Shown here: piece by piece, positions 8,067-16,901 of the stretch
Numbering within the stretch: position 1 is the first letter of the stretch
Layout of the letters: the number at the start of each line of letters is the position of its first letter
Translations under genes and position numbers: made by a program
Notes under the pieces: model-generated
Seen by the model: only the letters and a program-made list of their open reading frames with translations
Databases searched by the model: none
What the model was told of the DNA's origin: nothing
DNA from: Burkholderia sp. Bp8963
Lineage (GTDB): Bacteria; Pseudomonadota; Gammaproteobacteria; Burkholderiales; Burkholderiaceae
Assembly (NCBI RefSeq): GCF_003854275.1
Contig: NZ_QTQP01000003.1
Location: 1-64,000, forward strand
Length of the DNA stretch: 64,000 nt
Reading direction: 5' to 3'

Positions 8067-9542
8067 TTAGTCCTTGTCCAGCCGACCGACCAGGGACAAT
8101 TCGAAGTTGGCGCCCATGTATTTGAAATGCGGACGTACGGCGAGCGAGACCTGGTACCAGCCCGGATCGCCGGCCACGTCCTGGACGATGACTCGAGCCG
8201 CGCGCAGCGGCCGCCGGCTACGCACATCGGACGAGGGGTTTTCCTGGTCGGCGATATATTGCTTGAGCCAGTTGTTGAGCTCGCGCTCAAGGTCCGAGCG
8301 TTCCTTCCAGCTACCGATCTGCTCGCGCTGCAGGACTTTCAGGTAGTGCGCCAGGCGGTTGACGATAAACATGTACGGCAACTGCGTGCCGAGCTTGTAA
8401 TTGGTCTGTGCCGCCTGACCCTCTTCAGTCTTGGGGAAAAGCTTGGGCTTCTGGATCGAGTTGGCGGAGAAGAAAGCCGCGTTGTCGCTGTCCTTGCGCA
8501 TCGTCAGCGGAATGAAGCCGGCCTCGGACAATTCGAACTCGCGGCGGTCGGACACCAGGACTTCGGTCGGGATCTTGGCCTGCAACTGCCCGAGGGATTC
8601 GTAGAGATGCACCGGCAGGTCGTCAACGGCGCCGCCGGAGAGCGGGCCAATGATATTCGGGCACCAGCGGTATTTGGCGAAGCTGTCCGTAATGCGGTTG
8701 GCGAGCAGGAACGCAGTATTGCCCCACAGGTAGTTTTTATGGTCACCGTTGATGCCCTCGCGATACACGAATGTACGGGTCGGATTGTCCAGCGGGTCGT
8801 AGGGCTGACGCAGCAGAAAACGCGGCAGCGTCAACCCGAGGTAACGAGAGTCTTCGGATTCGCGCAGGCTACGCCATTTGGCAAAGCGCGGACCCTCGAA
8901 GATATCGCTGATTTCCTTCAGGTTGGGCAGCTCCTGGAAGTTCTCGACGTTGAGAAACTCTGGGCCTGCCGCAGCGAGGAACGGCGCATGCGACATCGCG
9001 CCGATGGCGGCGACATAGCCGAGCAGTTTGATGTCTGCCGCCGAGGGGCCGAAGGTATAGCTGCTGACGATGCAGCCTACCGGCTCGCCGCCAAACTGGC
9101 CGTACCCCGCCGTGTAGACATGCTTGAACAGCCCGCTACGGGTGATGTCAGCCGCGCTTTCGAGATCGTCGAGCAGTTCGGGCTTGGTGACGTGCATCAT
9201 GCCGATCTTGATGTTCTGGCGAGTGTCGGTATTGTCGACCAGGTTCTTGAGTTCTCCCCATCGCGCTTCCAGGTTCTGGAATTCCTCGCAATGGAGAATC
9301 TCGTCAACCTGAGCAGTCAGCTGCGCGTCGATCCGTTCGATCATCTGATCGACCAGCATCTTGTTGACGGGTGCATTGTGATTTTCCGACTTGAGCGCCT
9401 CGGCAATGAACGCCGCCACACCCCGCTCGGCGACGGCATATCCCTCGTGCGTGGGTTCAATACGGGTCTGCGCCATGATCTGCTCCAGCAGACCTTGTGG
9501 TTGAGCCGCTTCAGCCTTGGCGACTGCGCTTTCTCTCTGCAT
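8067..9542 (-). CDS. tssC: TssC (VipB) large contractile-sheath subunit
   Basis: This 491-residue TssC has the EvpB/VipB core. Markers include 'DQMIERIDAQLTAQVDEILHCEEFQNLEARWGEL', 'IGAMSHAPFLAAAGPEFL' and 'PYDPLDNPTRTFVYREG'. The C-terminus 'YMGANFELSLVGRLDKD' is the gp18-like end. Together with TssB it forms the contractile sheath that ClpV later disassembles. It lies 46 bases downstream of tssB. Length and motifs are standard. Confidence 0.97.
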   Translation of the reverse strand: MQRESAVAKAEAAQPQGLLEQIMAQTRIEPTHEGYAVAERGVAAFIAEALKSENHNAPVNKMLVDQMIERIDAQLTAQVDEILHCEEFQNLEARWGELKNLVDNTDTRQNIKIGMMHVTKPELLDDLESAADITRSGLFKHVYTAGYGQFGGEPVGCIVSSYTFGPSAADIKLLGYVAAIGAMSHAPFLAAAGPEFLNVENFQELPNLKEISDIFEGPRFAKWRSLRESEDSRYLGLTLPRFLLRQPYDPLDNPTRTFVYREGINGDHKNYLWGNTAFLLANRITDSFAKYRWCPNIIGPLSGGAVDDLPVHLYESLGQLQAKIPTEVLVSDRREFELSEAGFIPLTMRKDSDNAAFFSANSIQKPKLFPKTEEGQAAQTNYKLGTQLPYMFIVNRLAHYLKVLQREQIGSWKERSDLERELNNWLKQYIADQENPSSDVRSRRPLRAARVIVQDVAGDPGWYQVSLAVRPHFKYMGANFELSLVGRLDKD

Positions 9543-9588
9543 TTTCTTGTCCTTGAAACCAGTGGTATGAGGTGACGTGCGATGACCG

Positions 9589-10095
9589 TCAGGAGGCCGA
9601 ACCGTCCAACGCCAGGCTCAACTCCTTAGCGAGTTTGTCCCGTGCAGCCTCGTCCCCCAGCAGGGCTTGGATCTGTTTGCGGAAGGCCGGGATGTTGCCC
9701 ATGGGGCCCTTGACCGCGACAAGCGCCTCGCGCAGTTCCAGCAACTTGCGCAACTCCGGTACTTGCTGAGCCACAGCGTCTGGGCCGAAGTCCTTGATGT
9801 GCCTGAAGTCCAGTTCGACGCTCAGGGTGTCGTCGGACTTCGCTTCGCCTAGCCTCAGGGGGACGGTGGTTTTCAGGGCCACGCCGGCTTTGCTAAGCAC
9901 ATCATTGAAGTTGTCTTTGTTGACATTCACCACTGGCCGGTCCTCCAGCGCTTTGTCCTCTTCGTGGCCCTTGAAATCGCCAATAACCAGCAACTTCAGC
10001 GGTAACTCGATTTCCGCCTGCTGATCGCCAGTTGCTGGTACGTAGGTGATATTGATACGTTCCTTCGGAGCAACAGTTCCCGGTCTTTTCGCCAT
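9589..10095 (-). CDS. tssB: TssB (VipA) small contractile-sheath subunit
   Basis: This 168-residue TssB has the typical 'ERINITYVPATGDQQAEIELPLK' opening, 'LLVIGDFKG' and 'NKDNFNDVL' motifs. It heterodimerises with TssC and presents the helix recognised by ClpV. It is the first gene of the leftward operon. A clear Shine-Dalgarno (GGAG, about 7 bases upstream) precedes the ATG at 10095, and the promoter must lie in the AT-rich gap to its right. Confidence 0.97.
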   Translation of the reverse strand: MAKRPGTVAPKERINITYVPATGDQQAEIELPLKLLVIGDFKGHEEDKALEDRPVVNVNKDNFNDVLSKAGVALKTTVPLRLGEAKSDDTLSVELDFRHIKDFGPDAVAQQVPELRKLLELREALVAVKGPMGNIPAFRKQIQALLGDEAARDKLAKELSLALDGSAS

Positions 10096-10538
10096 AACGA
10101 CTCCTGGTAAAGGTGTTGATTAGTGCGCTTGTTAATGTGACTGAATTGCAGAATTTAGGCGCTGTGGAAACAGGCGCGACGCTATGCTGAATCGTCTCGC
10201 ATTCAAGTGAGAAATTTCCCAAAGATCACTCGGCAGTCTTCAGCGAACTGCAACGGAGCATTGCGTAACAGCCAGGTGTCGAGTTAACACCGTCACCAAA
10301 TAACTGTCGATAGTACAAGTACGAATCAAGTGGATTTATTGTTCGGACAAGTTCTTTTTACTATTCAGGATGCTTTTTCAAATAAAAATAGTAAATGTCT
10401 TGTTTACTAACTCTCGATATCGTGTTCCCTTAATGGGCTGGCGACTTTCGCAACTTCGCAAAGAGTCGCTTGCGCATTGGGTACAACCAATCGCATTGAT
10501 CACTCCATTTACTTGCATCAATTGATGGGCTGCATCTC
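10096..10538. promoter_or_regulatory. Divergent control region between the tssB and clpV operons
   Basis: This is 443 bases without a convincing gene, strikingly AT-rich (for example 10330-10430) compared with the flanking genes. Both T6SS operons start from it, so it must hold promoters in both directions. Because vasH encodes a sigma54 activator, a GG-N10-GC element was sought by eye. Only a weak leftward candidate around 10492-10507 (GG/GC spacing correct, other positions poor) was found, so no promoter is called. Confidence 0.6.
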
Positions 10539-13142
10539 ATGATCCGAATCGAACTTGCAGCAGTGTTTGAGCGCTTGAACTCCGTCACCCGCCAAGCTGT
10601 GGAGGAGGCCGCCAGTCTGTGCATCAGCCAACACGGCGCCGAACTAACGGTGCCGCATGTGCTTTTCAAGCTGATTGACCAACCGCTGGGCGACGTCCGA
10701 TCGCTGCTTCGCCAGGCGGGGCTGGAGCTCGATGCGGTACGGCAGGCGTTGTCGACCGGGTTCCCTATCCAGGAAGCGGCTAGCGGCCAATATCCGTCGT
10801 TTTCCCCGCTGCTCGTCGAATTGCTCCAGGAGGCCTGGCTGCTCGGTTCGCTCGAGTGGGGACAAGAAGCGATCCGTGGCGGCAGCCTGCTGCTGGCCGC
10901 GCTACTCAATGCGGGGCGTTATCTGCCAATGCCCGCCATCCGTCTGTTCGAGGGCGTGAATCGGGAAGCATGGCGCAAGGACTTCCCTACGCTACTGGCG
11001 CAGTCCGCCGAAACGCCGCAACCCACCGCCAACGGCGTCCCGCAGCCTACGTCCGATACGGGCAACTTGGCGCTTGGTCGGTACGGCCATGATTTCACTG
11101 CCCAGGCGCGTGCCGGAAAACTGGATCCGGTGCTGTGCCGCGATGGCGAGATCGACCTGATGATCGACATCCTCTCGCGCCGCCGCAAGAACAACCCGAT
11201 CGTGGTGGGCGACCCCGGCGTGGGCAAGAGCGCGGTGATCGAGGGACTGGCGTTGCGAATCGTCGCTGGACATGTTCCTGAGTCGTTGCGCTCGGTCACC
11301 CTGTGGGGACTCGACCTGGGCGCCTTGCAGGCCGGGGCGTCGGTCAAGGGCGAGTTCGAAAAGCGCTTGAAGGCGGTAATCGACGAGGTCAAGGGTTCGG
11401 CCACACCGGTCATTCTGTTCATCGATGAGGCGCACACGCTTATTGGTGCCGGCAACGCGGCTGGCGGCAGCGATGGCGCCAACCTGCTGAAGCCGGCACT
11501 GGCGCGCGGCGAGTTGCGCACCATCGCCGCGACTACCTGGTCGGAATACAAGAAGTTCTTCGAGAAAGATGCCGCGCTGAGCCGACGCTTCCAGTTGGTC
11601 AAGCTCGACGAGCCGTCTCCCGAAACAGCGACTCACATCCTGCGTGGGTTGCGCGATACCTACGAACGCGCCCATGGCGTCTACATCAGCGACGACGCCT
11701 TGCGTGCTGCGGCAACGCTTTCGGCGCGCTACCTCTCGGGCCGGCAACTGCCCGATAAGGCCATCGATGTCTTGGACACCGCTTGCGCCCGTGTGGCGAC
11801 GGCGCTTGCCGAGCCTCCACGCCGGCTGCGTGCCCTGGAACATGAGTTGTCGCAGATCGATGCCGAGTCAGCGCTGCTACTGCGCGATATGCAAGTGGGC
11901 TTGTGCCGTGACGGAGATACGCGGCGCCTGGATGCCTTGGCGAGCATCCGTCGCGAAGTGCAGGACAAGATCGCGTGTCTCCTGGCCTCATGGTCTGTAC
12001 AGAAGCCGCTGGTCGACGAGATTCAGACGTTGCGCGCTCCATTGAACGCTTCAACGACACCAAACGACGGGGCTCTGGACATGCCATCCTCTGAACAACT
12101 GTCCGTGAAAATCGCGGAGCTTGCGGTGTTACAGCACGCTGGCGCGCTGCTGCACGCCGAGGTGGGACGCGAGCAGATCGCACAGGTTATCGCCGATTGG
12201 ACCGGTATCCCTGCGACGACTATCGACAGCGACCAGATGGCGCGCCTGACGTCGTTGCCGGAGGTGTTGCGCGAACGGGTCAAGGGGCAGGACACCGCAA
12301 TCGAGCGCATTCACAAGCACCTTCTGACCGCAGTGGCCGATTTGCGGCGACCCGGCACACCGATGGGGGCATTCCTGCTGGTTGGTCCGAGCGGCGTGGG
12401 CAAGACGGAAACCGCGCTGGCCCTGGCCGACTCGTTGTTCGGTGGCAAGCAGTTCCTCACCACGATCAACATGTCCGAGTTTCAGGAGAAGCATACGGTG
12501 TCACGCCTGCTCGGATCTCCACCCGGCTACGTTGGCTACGGCGAAGGCGGCGTGCTGACCGAGGCCATTCGCAAGCAGCCCTACTCGGTGGTACTGCTCG
12601 ACGAAGTCGAGAAGGCCCACTCCGACGTCCTGAACCTCTTCTACCAGGCGTTCGACAAGGGCGAGTTGGCCGATGGCGAGGGCCGCTTGATCGACTGCAA
12701 GAACGTGCTGTTCTTCCTGACCTCCAACCTCGGCTTCGACCAGCAGGATGCCAGCCTGATCGATCTGGATGAGGCTGCACTTCGCGATCGCCTCACGCAG
12801 TTCTTCAAGCCGGCTCTGCTGGCGCGGATGCAGGTGGTGCCGTATCGCTATCTGGACGATGCCGTGCTTAGCGAGATTGTGGAGAGTCGTCTGCAGCGAC
12901 TGCAACGTCAATTCGCCCAGCGTTACGACGCGGCCCTGACCGTGGCGCTTAGCGCCAGTGATGAACTCAGGGCGCGGTGCATGCGTCATCAGAACGGTGC
13001 ACGAATGCTGGATGCGAGCCTGGATGGCGAGCTGTTGCCACCGTTGTCGCTGTCCGTGCTGCAGCGGCTCGCCGAAGGCGTGGCGTTCCGCCGCGCCGAA
13101 CTGTCGTGGAACGGCAGTGCCTTCGAGGCCGCCCTGGAATGA
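10539..13142 (+). CDS. clpV: ClpV/TssH AAA+ sheath-recycling ATPase
   Basis: This 867-residue Clp/Hsp100 ATPase comprises an N-domain (about 1-150), a first AAA+ module with Walker A 'GDPGVGKSAV' (near residue 223) and Walker B 'VILFIDEAHTLIG', a middle helical domain, and a second module with Walker A 'GPSGVGKTETA' (near 615) and Walker B 'VVLLDEVEKAHSDV'. It extracts TssC from contracted sheaths. It is the first gene of the rightward operon. The downstream vasH ATG overlaps its stop codon. The first ATG of the frame gives a normal ClpV N-terminus. Confidence 0.97.
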   Translation: MIRIELAAVFERLNSVTRQAVEEAASLCISQHGAELTVPHVLFKLIDQPLGDVRSLLRQAGLELDAVRQALSTGFPIQEAASGQYPSFSPLLVELLQEAWLLGSLEWGQEAIRGGSLLLAALLNAGRYLPMPAIRLFEGVNREAWRKDFPTLLAQSAETPQPTANGVPQPTSDTGNLALGRYGHDFTAQARAGKLDPVLCRDGEIDLMIDILSRRRKNNPIVVGDPGVGKSAVIEGLALRIVAGHVPESLRSVTLWGLDLGALQAGASVKGEFEKRLKAVIDEVKGSATPVILFIDEAHTLIGAGNAAGGSDGANLLKPALARGELRTIAATTWSEYKKFFEKDAALSRRFQLVKLDEPSPETATHILRGLRDTYERAHGVYISDDALRAAATLSARYLSGRQLPDKAIDVLDTACARVATALAEPPRRLRALEHELSQIDAESALLLRDMQVGLCRDGDTRRLDALASIRREVQDKIACLLASWSVQKPLVDEIQTLRAPLNASTTPNDGALDMPSSEQLSVKIAELAVLQHAGALLHAEVGREQIAQVIADWTGIPATTIDSDQMARLTSLPEVLRERVKGQDTAIERIHKHLLTAVADLRRPGTPMGAFLLVGPSGVGKTETALALADSLFGGKQFLTTINMSEFQEKHTVSRLLGSPPGYVGYGEGGVLTEAIRKQPYSVVLLDEVEKAHSDVLNLFYQAFDKGELADGEGRLIDCKNVLFFLTSNLGFDQQDASLIDLDEAALRDRLTQFFKPALLARMQVVPYRYLDDAVLSEIVESRLQRLQRQFAQRYDAALTVALSASDELRARCMRHQNGARMLDASLDGELLPPLSLSVLQRLAEGVAFRRAELSWNGSAFEAALE

Positions 13143-14722
13143 CCCACGCCATGCATCTGGACTCGCTCACGGTCGCTGGCATTGCGCGGGATCTGACGTG
13201 GGCGACGGACCCGGCGGACCTGGCGTTGCCACTGCTTCAGACGGCAGTCGAGGCCTGCGGGCTGAGTCGGGGAATCTGTTACTGCCTGAACAGTACGGGT
13301 GACCAACTGCAGCCCGTGGCGAGTTTTCCGAACGATGCGTCCGGACTACCCGATCAGGCGATGACCGAGTTGGACAATCCGCTGGTCTACGGCCTGGTCG
13401 GCGGACAGCCTTGCACGGTAGAGCGTATCGACGCGCTGGTGAATGTCGGGGCGACGTTTGAGAAGTTGTGCGAGCGCTTGCCGCTCCACCAGGGTGCGCT
13501 GGTCCTGCCTCTGCGCGATACGAATCGCCGTGCGTTCGCGGTGATGGCCTTGTTCGGCGAGCTCGGCGCTTTGCGTGATATGCACCATGCCCCCCTCTGG
13601 CAGACGCTGATGCAGATCCACGAGCGTTTGTTCGCCAGGCTGTACAAGCATCTTGGCGATGAGATCCAAGCACGACATGCCAGGGTTGACCAAGCACACA
13701 CAAACGCACGTGTGCGCGAACGCGCCGCGCGGTTGCTTGCCGCCGAGTTCGTTGGAACCAGCCCTGCCGCACGCCAGTTACGCAGCGACATGCTAAGCAT
13801 GCTGGATTCGGCGCTGGCGATCCTGATCACCGGAGAGACAGGGGTAGGCAAGGACCACGCGGCCTGGCTGATCCATCAGGCAAGTAGCCGCGGCGGCAAG
13901 TTCGTGCCAGTGAATTGTGCGGCGATCCCCAAGGACCTGATCGAGGCCGAGCTGTTCGGCAATGAGCGCGGCGCCTTCACCGGGGCCGGCCATGCGCGCA
14001 AGGGCTTGGTAGCAGAGGCCGACGGCGGCACGCTATTCCTGGATGAGATCGGCGATATGCCGATGGAGTTGCAGGGGCGACTGCTGCGCGTGCTCAACGA
14101 GAAGAAGTACCGCCCGGTGGGTGCGAACCAGGAACGCCGCTCCGATTTCCGTCTGATCTGCGCTACCCACCAGCCGCTGCCGCAGCGCATCGCCGAAGGA
14201 AGGTTCAGGGAAGATTTGTACTTTCGCATCCGCCAGCAGACCTTGCATGTCCCCGCGTTGCGCGAGCGTCCGGAGGATATCGCCGTTCTGGCCGAGCACA
14301 CGTTGCTGCAATACAACCGCGAGTGTCAAGTGCACATCCCTGGGTTCAGCGCGAGCGCGCTGAGGCTGTTTCAGGCGCATTCCTTTCCAGGCAATGTGCG
14401 CGAACTGCGAACTCTGGTGCTGGTCGCTGCCGAACGCACGAAGGCTGGCCAGCCGATCAAGCCTGAGGCGCTGCGAGGACTCCAGCCGGGGCAAGGTCGC
14501 AGCGACATGCCTGCGGAACCTGGGCATCTCCTGCATGACCTCTGGCACACCGACGATCTGCCTGGAGCCCTGGCGGCGTTCGAGAGCCATTTGATCGACG
14601 AGCGCCTGCGACTCGCGAACGGTTCGCGCACGCTCGCGGCCTTGAGCCTGGGAATACCTAAACGCACATTGGCCCGCAAATGCCTGAAATGGAATCTGGA
14701 CAGGGAGGATTCAACGTCATGA
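13139..14722 (+). CDS. vasH: VasH-type sigma54-dependent activator of the T6SS
   Basis: This 527-residue regulator has an N-terminal GAF-like sensory region (about 1-170), a central AAA+ domain with Walker A 'GETGVGKD' near residue 229, the sigma54-contact motif GAFTGA near 278 and Walker B 'GGTLFLDEIGDMP', and a short C-terminal Fis-type helix-turn-helix ('LGIPKRTLARKCLKW'). In Vibrio and Pseudomonas, proteins of this type switch on T6SS operons with RpoN. The ATG at 13139 overlaps the clpV stop. The frame is open 54 codons further upstream inside clpV, but that part has no homology. The usual GETGTGKE is slightly altered here. Confidence 0.92.
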   Translation: MTHAMHLDSLTVAGIARDLTWATDPADLALPLLQTAVEACGLSRGICYCLNSTGDQLQPVASFPNDASGLPDQAMTELDNPLVYGLVGGQPCTVERIDALVNVGATFEKLCERLPLHQGALVLPLRDTNRRAFAVMALFGELGALRDMHHAPLWQTLMQIHERLFARLYKHLGDEIQARHARVDQAHTNARVRERAARLLAAEFVGTSPAARQLRSDMLSMLDSALAILITGETGVGKDHAAWLIHQASSRGGKFVPVNCAAIPKDLIEAELFGNERGAFTGAGHARKGLVAEADGGTLFLDEIGDMPMELQGRLLRVLNEKKYRPVGANQERRSDFRLICATHQPLPQRIAEGRFREDLYFRIRQQTLHVPALRERPEDIAVLAEHTLLQYNRECQVHIPGFSASALRLFQAHSFPGNVRELRTLVLVAAERTKAGQPIKPEALRGLQPGQGRSDMPAEPGHLLHDLWHTDDLPGALAAFESHLIDERLRLANGSRTLAALSLGIPKRTLARKCLKWNLDREDSTS

Positions 14723-15441
14723 GATCAATCAGCTTGGCACTGATGCTCGCGGTGGTCGTGACCGGTTGCGATGCCGGCAAGCAGGCCGACACCAACCGCA
14801 CACCTGCCGCATCCGGCGCCACTGGGAAAGCATGCACCGGCATCGTTTCGGCGGTGGAGCGCCTGGCCTGCTTCGACGCCGCAACCGGAACGCCGCCGGC
14901 GCAGACGATCCGGATGCCTGAGCAGGTCGACACGCTTTCGCCGGACAGCGGCAAGGCGCTGGTGAAGCCACCGGAGATCGTCGACCTCGTGCGCCGCAAC
15001 GAGGCCGCACGCCCAGCCGGAGCAACCGGATTCCGTCTGTCGCGCGACGAAGATGAACTTCCTGGACGCTGGCGCGTGGTAATTTCCGCGCCAGCCATGG
15101 GTGGCGCCGCGGCGGCGCCAATACTGGCGATCAGTTGCTTGTCCAACATTTCCCGCCTGCAACTGCTGATGAGCCATCCTGTTGGCCCGAACCGGATGGA
15201 TATCCGTCTGCTATTGGATGGTAAGCCCATTTCTTCGTCCGTGCCATGGCAGGTGTTGGAAGATGGCACCGTGGTGGATGCGGGGCGTGGCCTGGTCGCC
15301 ATCGAGCAGCTGCGCTATCTGGTAAGTGCTGCCAGTCGCCTGCAGGTGGAGAGTAACTATCCACCATTCTCCGGCCAGGTTTTCGACGCCACGGATCTGC
15401 ACGCCTTGATGAAACAGCAACGCGAGGCATGTCACTGGTGA
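14719..15441 (+). CDS. tagO: T6SS-associated lipoprotein VasI/TagO
   Basis: The start at 14719 yields a lipoprotein-like signal (MRSISLALMLAVVVTGCDAG) and overlaps the vasH stop by 4 bases, with GGGAGG upstream. The 240-residue protein shows VasI/TagO features: 'CTGIVSAVERLACFDAATGTPP' soon after the signal, then a conserved domain with 'LSCLSNISRLQLLMSHPV...R.DIRLLLDG'. Family members are periplasmic accessory factors of VAS-type T6SS that help position or recruit the TssA/TssJLM complex. The lipobox (V-T-G-C) is less canonical than that of tssJ. Confidence 0.85.
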   Translation: MRSISLALMLAVVVTGCDAGKQADTNRTPAASGATGKACTGIVSAVERLACFDAATGTPPAQTIRMPEQVDTLSPDSGKALVKPPEIVDLVRRNEAARPAGATGFRLSRDEDELPGRWRVVISAPAMGGAAAAPILAISCLSNISRLQLLMSHPVGPNRMDIRLLLDGKPISSSVPWQVLEDGTVVDAGRGLVAIEQLRYLVSAASRLQVESNYPPFSGQVFDATDLHALMKQQREACHW

Positions 15442-16856
15442 ACAACCCGACTCCGCTTGATATCGATACGCTGCTCATACCTCTGGATGCCAGACAGCCG
15501 GCGGGCATCTTCGACGAGGAAGACGAGACCTTTCAGTCAATCGAACACGAAATGATCAAGCTCGGCAGCCTGCACGCACCGACGATCGACTGGAACTATG
15601 TCGACGAGGCCTCCCGCCATTATCTCTGCAGCCAGAGCAAGCACTTCCGGATAGCCGGGTATCTGATCGTGGCGCGTCTGCGCAGCCGCACGTGGAGTGG
15701 GTGGGCGGACGCCGCGGCGTTGCTGGCTGGCATGATCGAACGATTCTGGGAGAGTGGCTATCCCAAGCCCGGGCCGACCGGGCTGCCAGCCAAGAGGAAG
15801 CAGGTCGTTTTGCAGCTGGATCGGCTGGGAGACGCTCTTGCGGGATTGGAGCCGGCCAGCTTTGCGCAGCAATGGCGGGATGCAGCCCAGCAAGCCCTGG
15901 ATAGCCTGCAGGCCAATGCCAGCGTGGCCAAGCTGGATGTGCCGACGCTGACGCGGCTGGAAGGGCAGTTCAGCCGGCGCGTGGAGGAAACGCGTTTCCC
16001 CGATCAGGGGCGGGCGTCTGCACCGGTTGACATCAAGCAGGAGCGAGAGGCGATCTGCGAGGAATTCTTCGACATGGCGCACGGGAGCCAGAGCAATGAG
16101 CGCGAGAGTCGTCGCTCGCTCCTGGCCATTGCGGAGATCATCAACCGCCAGGATGCCTACGATCCCACTGGCTATCTGCTGCGTCGCTTCGCTTTGTGGG
16201 CGCACTTGAATTCCGCTCCGACGGCGCACAAAGACCATCGAACCGAGCTGATGGCCGTGCCCGCCGATATCGTGGACGGGTATCAGGAAGCGCTATCTTC
16301 CAACGCGCTCAATCCCGTCCTGCTGCAGCGCGTGGAAAAGAGCGTGACCTCGTCACCGTACTGGATACGCGGCAGCTTCTTGTCTGCCACGATCGCCGAC
16401 CGATTGGAAATGCCGCACGTGGCGGGGGCAATCCGACATCGCACAGAACACTTTCTGCTGCGTCTTCCGATGTTGCTGGACCTGCAGTTCAGTGACGGCA
16501 GGCCATTCGTCGATAGCGAAGTGCAGGCGTGGGTCAGCGGCGCTGACCACGCTGCTGGCGGCTTGAGCGTGGTCGCAAGCGATTTTTCCGCGCTGCGCGA
16601 GGAACTGTCGGAACGCCTGGAAGGCGGAATCGAGGCCTTCTTGCAACGGTTGGAGCAGATGCAATCGCAGCCCCCCTCATCCATGCGCGAGCACTGCCAC
16701 ACCATGACGATTGCAGCCGACCTGCTGCACGCGCGCGGCCTTTCGTGGCTGGCCACGAATCTCTACGCTGCCGCTCAACGGATCCTCGAAACCACGGCAC
16801 TCGAGCGGTGGGAGCCGGAACTCTTTAACCATCTCGCTACGCAGACGACCCCGTAG
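15429..16856 (+). CDS. tssA: TssA cap/priming protein, VasJ-type
   Basis: This 475-residue protein has the ImpA_N domain at its start ('LLIPLDARQPAGIFDEEDETFQSIEHEMIKLG') and a C-terminal VasJ domain ('MREHCHTMTIAADLLHARGLSWLATNLY...ALERWEPELF'). TssA proteins guide baseplate docking and tube/sheath elongation from the distal end. The gene overlaps tagO by 13 bases. Among TssA subtypes this is the VasJ class, consistent with the VAS-like operon order. Confidence 0.9.
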   Translation: MSLVNNPTPLDIDTLLIPLDARQPAGIFDEEDETFQSIEHEMIKLGSLHAPTIDWNYVDEASRHYLCSQSKHFRIAGYLIVARLRSRTWSGWADAAALLAGMIERFWESGYPKPGPTGLPAKRKQVVLQLDRLGDALAGLEPASFAQQWRDAAQQALDSLQANASVAKLDVPTLTRLEGQFSRRVEETRFPDQGRASAPVDIKQEREAICEEFFDMAHGSQSNERESRRSLLAIAEIINRQDAYDPTGYLLRRFALWAHLNSAPTAHKDHRTELMAVPADIVDGYQEALSSNALNPVLLQRVEKSVTSSPYWIRGSFLSATIADRLEMPHVAGAIRHRTEHFLLRLPMLLDLQFSDGRPFVDSEVQAWVSGADHAAGGLSVVASDFSALREELSERLEGGIEAFLQRLEQMQSQPPSSMREHCHTMTIAADLLHARGLSWLATNLYAAAQRILETTALERWEPELFNHLATQTTP

Positions 16857-16901
16857 CACGCTGCTGTGTCAGGACGCAGGAAACAAGAAAGGAGCATCAC
16901 T

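Noticed and set aside
10492-10507. Possible sigma54 -24/-12 element in the T6SS control region
   Set aside because: Only the GG/GC spacing fits. Other consensus positions are poor and it is about 400 bases from tssB. A matrix scan and transcript mapping would be needed.
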